A stretch of 64,000 nt of DNA from assembly GCF_030316605.1 (NCBI RefSeq), contig NZ_CP127039.1, positions 1,116,001 to 1,180,000 of the forward strand, written 5' to 3'. The notes under the pieces are model-generated. The model searched no databases and was not told the DNA's origin. It saw nothing but the letters and a program-made list of their open reading frames with translations. Below are positions 44,507 to 54,298 of this stretch, one piece after another (position 1 is the first letter of the stretch; each line of letters starts with the position of its first letter). The stretch comes from Spiroplasma ixodetis Y32 (GTDB taxonomy: Bacteria; Bacillota_I; Bacilli_A; Mycoplasmatales; VBWQ01). A program made the position numbers and the translations under genes.

Positions 44507-45775
44507 ATGACTTTACCAATAAAAACAATTCTTGCAGAACAATTCAAAGCTGCAGAAAGTGAATTCACTAATAAATTCAAGAAAAATAATGAAAATTGAC
44601 ATAATGGTGAAACGTTTATGTTTGAAAATCAATCAAGTGAAGATAATGAACTAAAATGTCTTCAATTTGAAACTTCTATAGTAGAGGGAGGCAAAGAGTA
44701 TTTTGTTTATGATGAAATAATAGAAATTAATAATAAACCAGTTTTATTATTAGAAATTCATGATGATGAAAAAAAAGAAATTTGACAACAACTAATTTAT
44801 CTTGAAGCAGATCAAGTAATTAAACAAATTAGACATTTAAGTTATGAACAATTTTCTAATGAAGTAAAAAATGATGAAATTTTTATTAAATTAGAAGAAA
44901 ATAAGGACACAACTATTATCAGAATACCATTTTTTGATTTCATTAATAACCTTAATGAGAAACAAAAAGAAGAACAAGTAGATATAAAAAATAAAAAAGT
45001 AAGAAAAGTTTTATGACAAGTATTAAAAATAACAATATTTGTAGTTGCTTGGGCTGGTATTGGTATTTTAAGTAGTTTAGTTGTTACTCCATTAGTAGCT
45101 CCTTTTATAGCAACTTTTTATGCACCGTCAGTATCTGCTTTAATTTGTGGAGTTATTGTTGGTGGAGTTGTTACATTATGAGAAAAGTATAAAGAAAAAG
45201 TAAAAAAAATCTTTTTTCCTAATTGAAAATCAAAAAGTGAAATAAATCTAGAAAATAAACTACAAGAACAAAGATTATTATTAAAAAGAGAACAACAAGA
45301 AGAATTATTTTTAAGCTTACCTCCAGAAGCAAAACAACAAAGAATTTTGAATAGTTTTCAACAAATTTGAAATAATAATAAAAATAAAAATTTTATGGAT
45401 ATGCAAAATGAATTAAGTCAAAGATTTGAAGAAAATAAAAGAGAATTAAAACAGCAAAATTTGGAAAATATTTATAAAAGAAAAAATGAATTACAAGCAC
45501 AAGTAGAAGTAGCAAAAAAAGATTTAAGTGCAGAGCAAAATGGAGCAATACAAAATAAATTAGAAATGATTACTTTTGTGGCAAGTGAAATTAATAAAGA
45601 AAATCAAAAACCTCAACCTGATGAACGCAATTTAAGAATTTATGGGAAAGAAGTTGCTGCTTTTACCAATGAAATAGAAGAAATTTTGAAAAATAATAAA
45701 AAAAGTGATAATCTTGTGAGAGAAGATGTTAGAGAAAAGTCACCAAGTAGAAAGATGAGAAAAATGTCTTTATAA
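44507..45775 (+). CDS. hypothetical membrane protein with coiled-coil tail, 422 aa
   Basis: N-terminal 165 residues soluble and acidic (MTLPIKTILAEQFKAAESEF...), then two transmembrane segments (about residues 170-195 and 200-222, IATFYAPSVSALICGVIVGG), then about 200 residues of Gln/Glu/Lys-rich coiled coil. Trp codons are TGA. No family recognised. Ribosome site AAAGGAGAT, -10-like TATATAAT near 44413. A repeat-bearing gene follows 20 bp downstream with its own AAAGGAG, so the two probably form one operon and may act together at the membrane. Confidence 0.7.
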
Positions 45776-45795
45776 TCTAAAAAGGAGATAAAGTT

Positions 45796-46077
45796 ATGAA
45801 TAAAGAAGAAAAAGAAAAAGTAGAAAAAGAACTTAATAAATCAGCAAAACGAAGAGTTGCAAATATGCAAAAAAGATTAACACGCGAAGATATAGAAAAA
45901 GCTAATAAAGAAAAAGTAGAAAAAGAACTTAATAAATCAGCAAAACGAAGAGTTGCAAATATGCAAAAAAGATTAACACGCGAAGATATAGAAAAAGCTA
46001 ATAAAGAAAAAGTAGAAAATGAAAATTCTGAAAAACAAAATAAGACTTCAAAAAGTCGTAGTTGATTTTCAAAATAA
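45796..46077 (+). CDS. hypothetical repeat protein, 93 aa
   Basis: Highly charged, helical. Two identical 32-residue repeats (NKSAKRRVANMQKRLTRED in each), then KENVEN and a Ser/Lys tail ending WFSK. The repeats are identical in DNA too, so they are recent. No signal peptide. The operon partner upstream is a coiled-coil membrane protein. Confidence 0.68.
45811..46002 (+). repeat. 96-bp tandem repeat, two perfect units plus a partial third
   Basis: Units at 45811-45906 and 45907-46002 appear identical base for base; a third starts at 46003 and stops after about 17 bases. The length is a multiple of three, so copy-number change keeps the frame. Confidence 0.88.
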
Positions 46078-46106
46078 ATAGTTTTTTAAAAGTCTACTGA
46101 TAAATA

Positions 46107-46154
46107 AAAAAAGTTAGGTAATATTTTTAAAATAAGTATTACCTAACTTTTTTT
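46107..46154. terminator. bidirectional terminator
   Basis: AAAAAAGTTAGGTAATA and TATTACCTAACTTTTTT, 17-bp stem. Serves the repeat-protein operon and tpx, which end on either side. Confidence 0.88.
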
Positions 46155-46659
46155 ATGTTAAAGTTTTAATAAATTTTAGAACTTCATCATAGTTTGGTTC
46201 TAATGTTACTTCTTTAACAATTTGTAAGTATACAACTTTATTATTTTTATCAACAATGATAATAGTACGTGCTAATAATTGGATTTCATCAATTAATAAA
46301 TTAGTAGTATTACTAAAATTATTTTCATTATTTCGATAATCACTTCAAATATGAAAATTATTATTCATTTTTAGTTTTTCACAAAAGCGACTTTGAGCAA
46401 ATGGTAAATCTTTCGAAATAGTAATGATAACTAAATCTTTTAATTTAGTAGCCTCTTTATTAAAGTGTATAGTTTGTAAAGCACAAGTTTTAGTATCAAT
46501 GCTTGGTACACTAGAAATAATTTTAAATTTATTAGTGAATTGTTCTAAATTCATATTATCCATTGTTTTATTAACTGCAGAAAATGATAAAGTATCTCCG
46601 ACTTTGATTATTTCATTTTTAATATGAACGGGTTTACCTTTAATTGTTAATTTCAACAT
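46153..46659 (-). CDS. tpx: thiol peroxidase (atypical 2-Cys peroxiredoxin)
   Basis: 168 residues, the usual Tpx length. Reduces hydroperoxides with thioredoxin. SVPSIDTKTC places the peroxidatic Cys at 59, and DLPFAQSRFC the resolving Cys at 93, with Arg 91 beside it. Start ATG after AAAAGGGAGAAAAAAT. The gene is intact and is transcribed divergently from the yhgE remnant. Confidence 0.92.
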
Positions 46660-46745
46660 AATATTTTTTCTCCCTTTTTATCAAATGTATTTATAATATT
46701 ATTATAACTAAATTTATTAAAGATAATCTATTAAGGAGTAAGAAA

Positions 46746-47439
46746 GTGTTAAAAATTTTAAATAAATTTAAAATTGCTATTCAAGAATTTAAAATGGTTT
46801 TTAAAGCAGTGGGGACTAAACACATTTATAAAAATAAAAGAACAATTATTAAAAGTATTGCACTATGTTTTATTCCATTTTTATATGCTTTTATTGCTTT
46901 ATGAGCTTTTTTAATCCATTGGGAAATATTAATCGTTTACCAATTGCTTTAGTTAATAACTATAGTTCTGCAGTAGGAATTAATCGTGTTATTAATCGAC
47001 ATAATTTAAATTTGGATAATGAAAATCCTAATAGTAGTGGTGCTTATGAATTTAAAATTAATGATTTACAAATTAACAATGAGAAAAAACATCTACTGTT
47101 TATTATTATGATGATTGAAAAAGTTATTATCAACATCAAAATGACAAAAATTTTTTAACTGAAATTATTATTGATAGTTTTTTTACTAAGGATTTTAATG
47201 ATTTTTTTAAAAAAGCTTTTAAAGTAGTTATTGAAAATAATAAAACTCCAGAAAGAATTTGGAATCTTATTAATCAAATTACTATTAGACCAAAAATTAG
47301 TTTACAAGCTTCATATAAAGTTAGTCCGATTTTAGGTGAAATTAATGATTTTGCTTTAAATGCATTAAAAGATAATATTTTTAGTAAGTTTTTACCTGTT
47401 GTTATTAGTGATCAAGTATTTGATTATTGGGCCGAATAA
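46746..47439 (+). pseudogene. YhgE/Pip-type membrane protein, N-terminal remnant
   Basis: GTG start after AAGGAGTAAGAAA. VFKAVGTKHIYKNKRTIIKSI, a transmembrane helix with FIPFLYAFIALWAF, then NPLGNINRLPIALVNNY, matches the N-terminal domain of YhgE/Pip (ABC-2-like) proteins. T- and A-runs near 46906 and 47083 are each one base short, breaking the frame, and the gene is cut at the inverted repeat at 47430. The rest of the large protein is missing. Confidence 0.65.
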
Positions 47440-47517
47440 AAAATTGGTATATTTTATAAAAATGACATGAGAGATAAAACTCTCATTTTTAATTGTTAAA
47501 AAATTATAATTAATTAT
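47430..47517. repeat. 86-bp long inverted repeat, right arm, with terminator
   Basis: Inverted copy of 42623-42710; the two arms bracket about 4.7 kb. Contains the GAGAGATAAAACTCTC terminator stem. Confidence 0.75.
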
Positions 47518-47776
47518 TTTATTAAACCAGCACTTTATTAAAGTAATTAATTATTACATAACTAAATAAAAAATTATGTAGGCTATTGTGCTGGAATATT
47601 CCAATAGTAATTTTTGTCATGTTCTTTGAAAGTTTCAGAAATTTTGGTTCCCTTCCCCTAGAACCCCTACCCTCCAAGGCTTTGCTACTTACAGTAGCAT
47701 ATAAGCCTTACGTAGTAGTAGAAGTATTAGTTAGTAGTATATAAGCCTTATCACCTACAGTGATAAGGCTTATACA
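47518..47776 (+). promoter_or_regulatory. structured leader before phage early operon
   Basis: No ORF. CCAGCAC (47526) can pair with GTGCTGG (about 47590); GCTAC/GTAGC near 47684; and ATAAGCCTTATCAC/GTGATAAGGCTTAT (47740-47773) is a 14-bp perfect stem. ATAAGCCTTA occurs three times. A C-rich block (CCCTTCCCCTAGAACCCC) is unique here. The equivalent position before 14742 is occupied by repeat R and a smaller hairpin. Confidence 0.5.
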
Positions 47777-47791
47777 TAGAAAGGATTTGTA

Positions 47792-48280
47792 ATGATTAAT
47801 GTTAATTTAGATATTAAAAATAAAGTAAGAGAAACAACTAAAGGTATGTTATTAGAAATTGGTGAATATGAAACATGATTTCCAATTAAAGATACTACTT
47901 TAAATAAAAATAATAAAAAAATAACATTAAAAATAATTGAAGATTTTAATTATAAATTAGGTAAAAAATCAATTACAAAAGATATTGAAAGTATTAAAGG
48001 TAGTGATATTTTAAAATATATTAAAAATATTTCAGGTATTACTACAAATGAAAATAAATTAATATCTTGTACATTTTATGAACAATATAATGGTTATTAT
48101 ATTTTTACAAATGATAAAAATCAAGAATGTTTTAAATATAACATTACATGAGAAAAAGATAATAAAAGTTTTAAAATAAATATTCCTTATAAAAAAAATG
48201 ATAAGCCAATTAATTATATTGTTACACCAATAAAAGATATATCAACTCATAATAAAAAAATATTTTATTTAAAGTATTAA
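47792..48280 (+). CDS. phage early-region protein, 162 aa
   Basis: MINVNLDIKNKVRETTKG...; homologous in its C-terminal half to the 14742 protein (TFYEQYNGYYIFTND, CFKYNITWEKDNKSFKINI, ISTHNKKIF). Function unknown. Ribosome site AGAAAGGATT. First gene of a tightly packed early operon. Confidence 0.75.
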
Positions 48281-48292
48281 AGGAAATTAAAT

Positions 48293-48412
48293 ATGTTACT
48301 AAATGTAGAAAAAATAGAATTAATAAAAAATATATGTAATGAAAAATTACTTAAAAATAAAAAATATATTGAAATACAAGAAATATTAAAAATTATAGAA
48401 AGCGAGAATTAA
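48293..48412 (+). CDS. very small phage protein, 39 aa
   Basis: MLLNVEKIELIKNICNEKLL..., one amphipathic helix pair. AAAGGAAATTAAAT before the start; 12 bp after the gene before and 2 bp before the next. Too short to classify. Confidence 0.5.
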   Translation: MLLNVEKIELIKNICNEKLLKNKKYIEIQEILKIIESEN

Positions 48413-48414
48413 TT

Positions 48415-48570
48415 ATGTTGAATTTAAAAGAAGATAAAAGAATATATTTAAAATATCAAGAAGATAAAATATTTGGTTCATGTGATATTTGTCATAAAAA
48501 TTCTTCATTTGCAAATAGAACTTGTAATAAATGTTTTTATAAATTAATGAGTGATAATGATGAAATGTAA
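48415..48570 (+). CDS. small zinc-ribbon protein, 51 aa
   Basis: CDICHKN...RTCNKCFYK gives two CxxC pairs 14 residues apart, a zinc ribbon. N-terminal helix MLNLKEDKRIYLKYQED. Overlaps the next gene by 14 bp. Likely nucleic-acid binding; typical of phage early genes. Confidence 0.6.
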   Translation: MLNLKEDKRIYLKYQEDKIFGSCDICHKNSSFANRTCNKCFYKLMSDNDEM

Positions 48571-48742
48571 TATCCATAATGAAAAATATATATGATTTTC
48601 TGAAATAGATAATAGTTATTATTGTAATAAATGTATTAATGACATGATTGAAGAAGATATGTATTTAACATCAAATAATTGAGATTACTTATATGAATAT
48701 TATATTAATGAATTACAATTAGAAAATTTTAAAGGAGTGTAA
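48557..48742 (+). CDS. small putative metal-binding protein, 61 aa
   Basis: MMKCNIHNEKYIWFSEIDNSYYCNKC: CxxH and CxxC pairs spaced as in a B-box-like finger, followed by an acidic helix. Trp codons are TGA. Overlap with the gene before implies coupled translation. Confidence 0.55.
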
Positions 48743-48747
48743 AAATA

Positions 48748-48954
48748 ATGAATCAATTAGAATTACAAAATGCAATGAAATTAATAGAAAAATTTGAAGA
48801 ATTACAAGAAAAATTTAATAGTAAATATGAAAATTTTGAAGTTGAAATTGATAATGATGGTGATTTAAAAATTAGTTGTTATTATTTTAATTATGAAAAT
48901 GTAAATCAATTAGAACAAGTAATTATTGATTATAAAAGAATTATTAAAGGTTAA
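48748..48954 (+). CDS. hypothetical phage protein, 68 aa
   Basis: MNQLELQNAMKLIEKFEELQ..., an acidic helical N-terminus then a beta segment DNDGDLKISCYYF. Ribosome site AAAGGAGTGT overlapping the end of the previous gene. Confidence 0.6.
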   Translation: MNQLELQNAMKLIEKFEELQEKFNSKYENFEVEIDNDGDLKISCYYFNYENVNQLEQVIIDYKRIIKG

Positions 48955-48975
48955 ATAAGAAAGTAGTAAATAAAT

Positions 48976-49149
48976 ATGGCACCTAGAAATAAAATTTCAA
49001 AAGATAAATTATTAAATAATTATATAAAAATACGTGTTTCTGATATTGAAAAACAAGAAATTAAAGATTTTTGTAAAAGTAAAAATATTACAATTACAAA
49101 GTTTATAAGAGGTTTAATTAAAAATGCAATTAAACAATCAAAAAAATAA
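48976..49149 (+). CDS. ribbon-helix-helix (CopG/Arc-type) protein, 57 aa
   Basis: NNYIKIRVSDIEKQEIKDFCKSKNITITKFIRGLIKNAI has the strand, two helices and hydrophobic pattern of an RHH DNA-binding domain. Probably a phage repressor of its own operon. Overlaps the nuclease gene by 26 bp. Confidence 0.65.
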   Translation: MAPRNKISKDKLLNNYIKIRVSDIEKQEIKDFCKSKNITITKFIRGLIKNAIKQSKK

Positions 49150-49454
49150 TTTAATTTTTAAAAAAGAAACACATCAATATTTTATTCAAAATAAAGAATT
49201 AATATCAGTAAGTAAAATACTTGATTATTATTTAGGTAATTCATATTGTAAATGTAATAACTGTAAATATTGTTTTAATATTAATAATGCAAGAATTCGA
49301 GGTAATTGTGTTCATAAAGTAGCAAAATTATATTTTAAGAATATAAATATTAAAAATATAAATAATCAAATTAAAAATATTATTAAAAATTTATTTCCAG
49401 AAAATTATTTAAATTATTGTTATACATTATTAGAATATTTACCAAATAAATTAA

Positions 49455-50395
49455 CGGACTTCTCCCCACATTTACTTGTGGAGGAAACAATGAAATTGAA
49501 TGAGTTCAACAATGCTTTTCAAACAGAACAGGATTGTTTAAAATATATAGCAAGTTTGAAGAAAAACAAATGTATCATGTGTTCTTGAACAAGTTTGAAT
49601 ACTTCTAATTTAAGAAGAATAAGATGTTTGAAATGTCATCAAACATTTAGTATTCTTCATGGTACCATTTTTTACAAGTCACAAACACCTTTGAGATTTT
49701 GATTTTATCTCATCTTTAGATGAATAAACACCAAACATGGAATTACATCAACTGATGTTGCAAAAGAATTGGGTGTGACTTTGAAAACTGCTTGAAGAAT
49801 GGGTCATGAAATCAGAAATCGTATTGCCAAACAAGAACATCAATTTATTGTTGAGGGCATAGTGCAAATGGATGAAATGTATCTTTCACATATGGGTTTT
49901 AAAAAACAAGGAATATCTTTGATAAATAAAACATTAATTGTTGGGATTTATGAAAAAACAACCAATAATTTAATTGTGAAAGTAATCAAAAACGCAAAAA
50001 GTAAAAATCTTTTGCAGTTTGCAAGAAACCATATTTCTTCAAAGTGTGATGTACATACTGATTCTTGAAAAGGATATCGTGATTTCAAATCACTTTTCCC
50101 TAATCACAAAACAGTTAACCATCAAGATGGTTATGTTTCAAAAATTGGCGTAAATACCAATCAAATTGAATCAGTATGAAAACATATACGAAGAACATTT
50201 AAAACACATATCAAAGTTGCAAAACATCATGTTCATTTATATGCCAAAGAAGCTGCATATAAATTCAACAAGATACCTACTTTTGAAACTGTAATGCTAT
50301 GTTTCATTTAAAAATGTGGGGAGAAGTCCGTAGATAGGCTTTTCTCAACATTTATGTGATAAAATTTAAAAATAGTACATAAAGGGAGAAAAGCC
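49455..50395 (+). mobile_element. IS1595-type element (family A), copy 8
   Basis: 8-bp target repeat TAAATTAA left and TAAATTTA right, one mismatch. The right version restores the gene frame, so the left copy mutated after insertion. Left end has one change (ACATTTACTT). Confidence 0.92.
49490..50311 (+). CDS. IS1595-family transposase, intact
   Basis: 273 residues; Arg to Ile in KQGISLIN. Other blocks unchanged. Confidence 0.9.
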
Positions 50396-50736
50396 TAAAT
50401 TTATTGAAAATGCACAATATATTATTGAACAAGCATTTAATTATGATATTGTTGCAGGAACTCCTGATTTAATATTTAAAAATGAAAAATTAGATTTATA
50501 TACAATAATTGATTTTAAAACTTATAAAGTTTTTAGTAAAGAATTATTAGAAAAATCAAAATTACAAATAATAGCATATTATTGATTATTAAAAAATAAT
50601 AATTATAAATTATCAAATATACATTTTATATTTTGAGTTAAAGAAAATGATATTGAATTAATAAAAGTTGAAATAACAAATGAATTATTAATTGAATGAG
50701 AAAAAGCAATTTGAACATGAAAGGAAATGAAATAAA

Positions 50737-51497
50737 ATGACAAATTTAATATTACCAAAAACAATTACAAAAAATCAAATTAATGATTTTAAAAAATATT
50801 ATGAAGTTACTAAATTAAATGATAAAAAATTATCAACAATTAATCCGCAATCTTTATTAAATACATTAGCAACTATATTTGAATTAAATTTATCAAATAA
50901 TCCAATTAAAAAAGAATTAGCATTAATACCTTATGGTAATGAATTACAAGTACAAATTCAAGAAGATAGTTTTTTAACTTTATTACAAAGAAGTAATTGT
51001 GTTATTGATTTTCAAAGAGAAGTTATAACAAATAAACATATTTATAATGATAAAACAAAACGTTGAGAAATTAATCCAGCAAAAATATTTGAGCCAAAAG
51101 AAATTATTGGTTATTATGGAATGATTTGTATTAAAGATTATTTAGGAAAAAATATTACTTTTATTAAAGGTATGACTAAACAAGAATGTGAAGAACATAG
51201 AAAAAAAATAGTAAAGCAAATGGTAATAGTCCTTGAAATACTAGTTTTGATGCTATGTCTTTAAAAACAGTTATTAAAGCAATTATTAGAGATATTAATA
51301 AAAATCCAAGTATTAAATTAGAAAATCAAAATTTAATTAATAAAGCATTACAAGTTGACCAATCAGCAATAATTGATGAAGAAATTGTTTATATTGATAA
51401 TCCAAATACAAATAATGTAATTGAAAATAATACAAATTTTCAACAATTAGAAGAAAATATAAGTAAATTAGATAATTATGAGTTTAAAAATGAATAA
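50737..51497 (+). pseudogene. RecT-family single-strand annealing protein, frameshifted
   Basis: LSTINPQSLLNTLATIFELNLSNNP, LALIPYGNELQVQIQ and WEINPAKIFEPKEIIGYYGMI follow the RecT/Bet-like order; after EEHRKK an A-run near 51207 shifts the frame, and the other frame continues FDAMSLKTVIKAIIRD, the conserved W...F..Ma.KT..k region. About 250 residues if repaired. Partner of the nuclease before it, 1 bp away. Confidence 0.65.
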
Positions 51498-51520
51498 ATG
51501 TAAATATTGTAATAAAAAAA

Positions 51521-52468
51521 CGGACTTCTCCCCACATGTACTTGTGGAGGAAACAATGAAATTGAATGAGTTCAACAATGCTTTTCAAACAGAACAGGAT
51601 TGTTAAAATATATAGCAAGTTTGAAGAAAAACAAATGTATCATGTGTTCTTGAACAAGTTTGAATACTTCTAATTTAAGAAGAATAAGATGTTTGAAATG
51701 TCATCAAACATTTAGTATTCTTCATGGCACCATTTTTTACAAGTCACAAACACCTTTGAGATTTTGATTTTATCTCATCTTTAGATGAATAAACACCAAA
51801 CATGGAATTACACATCAACTGATGTTACAAAAGAATTGGGTGTGACTTTGAAAACTGCTTGAAGAATGGGTCATGAAATCAGAAATCGTATTGCCAAACA
51901 AGAACATCAATTTATTGTTGAGGGCATAGTGCAAATGGATGAAATGTATCTTTCACATATGGGTTTTAAAAAACAAGGAAGATCTTTGATAAATAAAACA
52001 TTAATTGTTGGGATTTATGAAAAAACAACCAATAATTTAATTGTGAAAGTAATCAAAAATGCAAAAAGTAAAAATCTTTTGCAGTTTGCAAGAAACCATA
52101 TTTCTTCAAAGTGTGATGTACATACTGATTCTTGAAAAGGATATCGTGATTTCAAATCACTTTTCCCTAATCACAAAACAGTTAACCATCAAGATGGTTA
52201 TGTTTCAAAAATTGGCGTAAATACCAATCAAATTGAATCAGTATGAAAACATATACGAAGAACATTTAAAACACATATCAAAGTTGCAAAACATCATGTT
52301 CATTTATATGCCAAAGAAGCTGCATATAAATTCAACAAGATCAAGATACCTACTTTTGAAACTGTAATGCTATGTTTCATTTAAAAATGTGGGGAGAAGT
52401 CCGTAGATAGGCTTTTCTCAACATTTATGTGATAAAATTTAAAAATAGTACATAAAGGGAGAAAAGCC
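51521..52468 (+). mobile_element. IS1595-type element (family A), copy 9
   Basis: Full length with 3' hairpin; flanks do not form a target repeat. Starts 23 bp after the RecT-like gene. Confidence 0.9.
51556..52384 (+). pseudogene. IS1595-family transposase, several small indels
   Basis: One T lost near 51603, tandem AC duplication at 51810-51813, tandem CAAGAT duplication at 52336-52347. First change breaks the frame at about residue 16. Confidence 0.88.
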
Positions 52469-52475
52469 TAAATAT

Positions 52476-52600
52476 AAAAAAAGTTACCAATTAAGGTAAC
52501 TTTTTAATTAGGTGCCAACCTAATTTTAAATGAAAATATAAAATGAAATAAATTTGAAACTTACCTTTTCTAACCCCTATAGGTAAGTATTATTATATTA
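52476..52600 (-). ncRNA. candidate small RNA T, copy 2
   Basis: -10 box TATAAT as reverse complement at 52607-52612; the same three stems as copy 1 (CTTACC/GGTAAG, TTAGGT/ACCTAA, GTTACC/GGTAAC with T-run) but a different linker between stems 1 and 2. Lies downstream of a small membrane gene, as in copy 1. Confidence 0.5.
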
Positions 52601-52632
52601 TACATTAATATTTAAGATTGTGGGGAAATTTA

Positions 52633-52859
52633 CTAAGTAATAGTTGTAAAAATAATTACTTCTATAAAAGATAAAAATGATAATATTAAAAATATAGTGC
52701 CAATAATAGTTTTTTTTCTTTAAAATTTATTTTTTTATTTTCATATACAGAATGACAAAATAACAGAACACCAGGTATTAAAGTAAATATTAAAAAAAGA
52801 GCTCCCATTATTGCTAATTTAATTGCTAATATTTGACTTATACTTGCTAATAAAAACAT
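52633..52859 (-). pseudogene. small phage membrane protein, homopolymer frameshift
   Basis: MFLLASISQILAIKLAIMGALF..., two predicted membrane segments. A T-run of eight near 52710 breaks the frame; six or nine would continue into TIIGTIFLILSFLSFIEVIIF and TAG. Ribosome site AAGGATAAT. Two-span layout as in 38885. Confidence 0.5.
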
Positions 52860-53023
52860 AAAATTATCCTTACTTTTTTATTTTGATTATAACATAATTA
52901 TCTTGGTTAAGTTAAGTATCGTTTTTTTTATGTTTGCTTTTATAATTTTTTATGATAAGATTTGTTTGTTATTAAAATGTATGAAATTGGTTTTTAAAAA
53001 CCTAGAATTGCCGAGTTTTATAT

Positions 53024-53195
53024 ATGGATATTCAACAAGATTTTTATGTTAAAAAGATTTTTTATGCTTGTTATGTTAAAAATATTGTTTTACCTATTTC
53101 TTTTTTAAATAATATTGGAAATAAGAAAGGTAAATGTTATGTTGGTAATAAGCAGAAATTAAGAAATAATACTGTTCGTACTAAAAATAATTTAA
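53024..53195 (+). pseudogene. plectrovirus-like Rep, N-terminal fragment, copy 1
   Basis: MDIQQDFYVKKIFYACYVKNIVLP...NNTVRTKNNL aligns with the first 57 residues of the Rep-like fragment at 55806-56212. Cut by the family A element at 53196; no other half found on this strand. Confidence 0.6.
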
Positions 53196-54134
53196 CGGAC
53201 TTCTCCCCACATGTACTTGTGGAGGAAACAATGAAATTGAATGAGTTCAACAATGCTTTTCAAACAGAACAGGATTGTTTAAAATATATAGCAAGTTTGA
53301 AGAAAAACAAATGTATCATGTGTTCTTGAACAAGTTTGAATACTTCTAATTTAAGAAGAATAAGATGTTTGAAATGTCATCAAACATTTAGTATTCTTCA
53401 TGGCACCATTTTTTACAAGTCACAAACACCTTTGAGATTTTGATTTTATCTCATCTTTAGATGAATAAACACCAAACATGGAATTACATCAACTGATGTT
53501 GCAAAAGAATTGGGTGTGACTTTGAAAACTGCTTGAAGAATGGGTCATGAAATCAGAAATCGTATTGCCAAACAAGAACATCAATTTATTGTTGAGGGCA
53601 TAGTCCAAATGGATGAAATGTATCTTTCAAATATGGGTTTTAAAAAACAAGGAAGATCTTTGATAAATAAAACATTAATTGTTGGGATTTATGAAAAAAC
53701 AACCAATAATTTAATTGTGAAAGTAATCAAAAACGCAAAAAGTAAAAATCTTTTGCAGTTTGCAAGAAACCATATTTCTTCAAAGTGTGATGTACATACT
53801 GATTCTTGAAAAGGATATCGTGATTTCAAATCACTTTTCCCTAATCACAAAACAGTTAACCATCAAGATGGTTATGTTTCAAAAATTGGCGTAAATACCA
53901 ATCAAATTGAATCAGTATGAAAACATATACGAAGAACATTTAAAACACATATCAAAGTTGCAAAACATCATGTTCATTTATATGCCAAAGAAGCTGCATA
54001 TAAATTCAACAAGATACCTACTTTTGAAACTGTAATGCTATGTTTCATTAAAAATTTGGGGAGAAGTCCGTAGATAGGCTTTTCTCAGCATTTATGTGAT
54101 AAAATTTAAAATAGTACATAAAGGGAGAAAAGCC
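53196..54134 (+). mobile_element. IS1595-type element (family A), copy 10
   Basis: Full element with slightly altered right inner end (AAATTTGGGG). No target repeat; part of the tandem duplication. Confidence 0.9.
53231..54073 (+). CDS. IS1595-family transposase, C-terminally extended
   Basis: 280 residues: a lost T at the usual stop extends the frame by seven residues (FIKNLGRSP) to the TAG just after GTCCG. His to Asn in LSNMG. Catalytic residues kept; activity uncertain. Confidence 0.82.
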
Positions 54135-54141
54135 TAAATAT

Positions 54142-54256
54142 AAAAAAAGTTACCAATTAAGGTAACTTTTTAATTAGGTGCCAACCTAATTTTAAATGAA
54201 AATATAAAATGAAATAAATTTGAAACTTACCTTTTCTAACCCCTATAGGTAAGTAT
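54142..54256 (-). ncRNA. candidate small RNA T, copy 3
   Basis: Duplicate of copy 2 within spacer S2; -10 box at 54263-54268 (reverse complement). Confidence 0.48.
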
Positions 54257-54298
54257 TATTATATTATACATTAATATTTAAGATTGTGGGGAAATTTA

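Larger units (their letters stand above)
49124..50735 (+). pseudogene. phage PD-(D/E)XK exonuclease split by IS1595-type element
   Basis: Removing the IS plus one target repeat gives a 220-residue frame. CKCNNCKYC near residue 45 suggests a metal site; RGNCVHKVA, then GTPDLIFKNEKL.LYTIIDFKTYK (the PD...DxK core) and LQIIAYYWLL (motif IV) identify a RecB/Cas4-like nuclease. It stands directly before a RecT-like gene, as exonuclease/annealase pairs do in phages. Confidence 0.75.
52469..53195. repeat. 0.73-kb spacer S1 of a tandem IS-plus-spacer duplication
   Basis: Nearly identical to 54135-54861, each copy lying between two family A elements. Holds a small RNA copy, a small membrane gene and the 5' end of a Rep gene. 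Confidence 0.88.

Noticed and set aside
44386..44580. Minus-strand ORF over the start of the 44507 gene
   Set aside because: Overlaps the ribosome site and N-terminus of the supported gene; composition of random AT-rich sequence.
45811..46002. CRISPR-like array
   Set aside because: Only two direct units without spacers, inside a coding frame. No CRISPR array is visible anywhere in the window.
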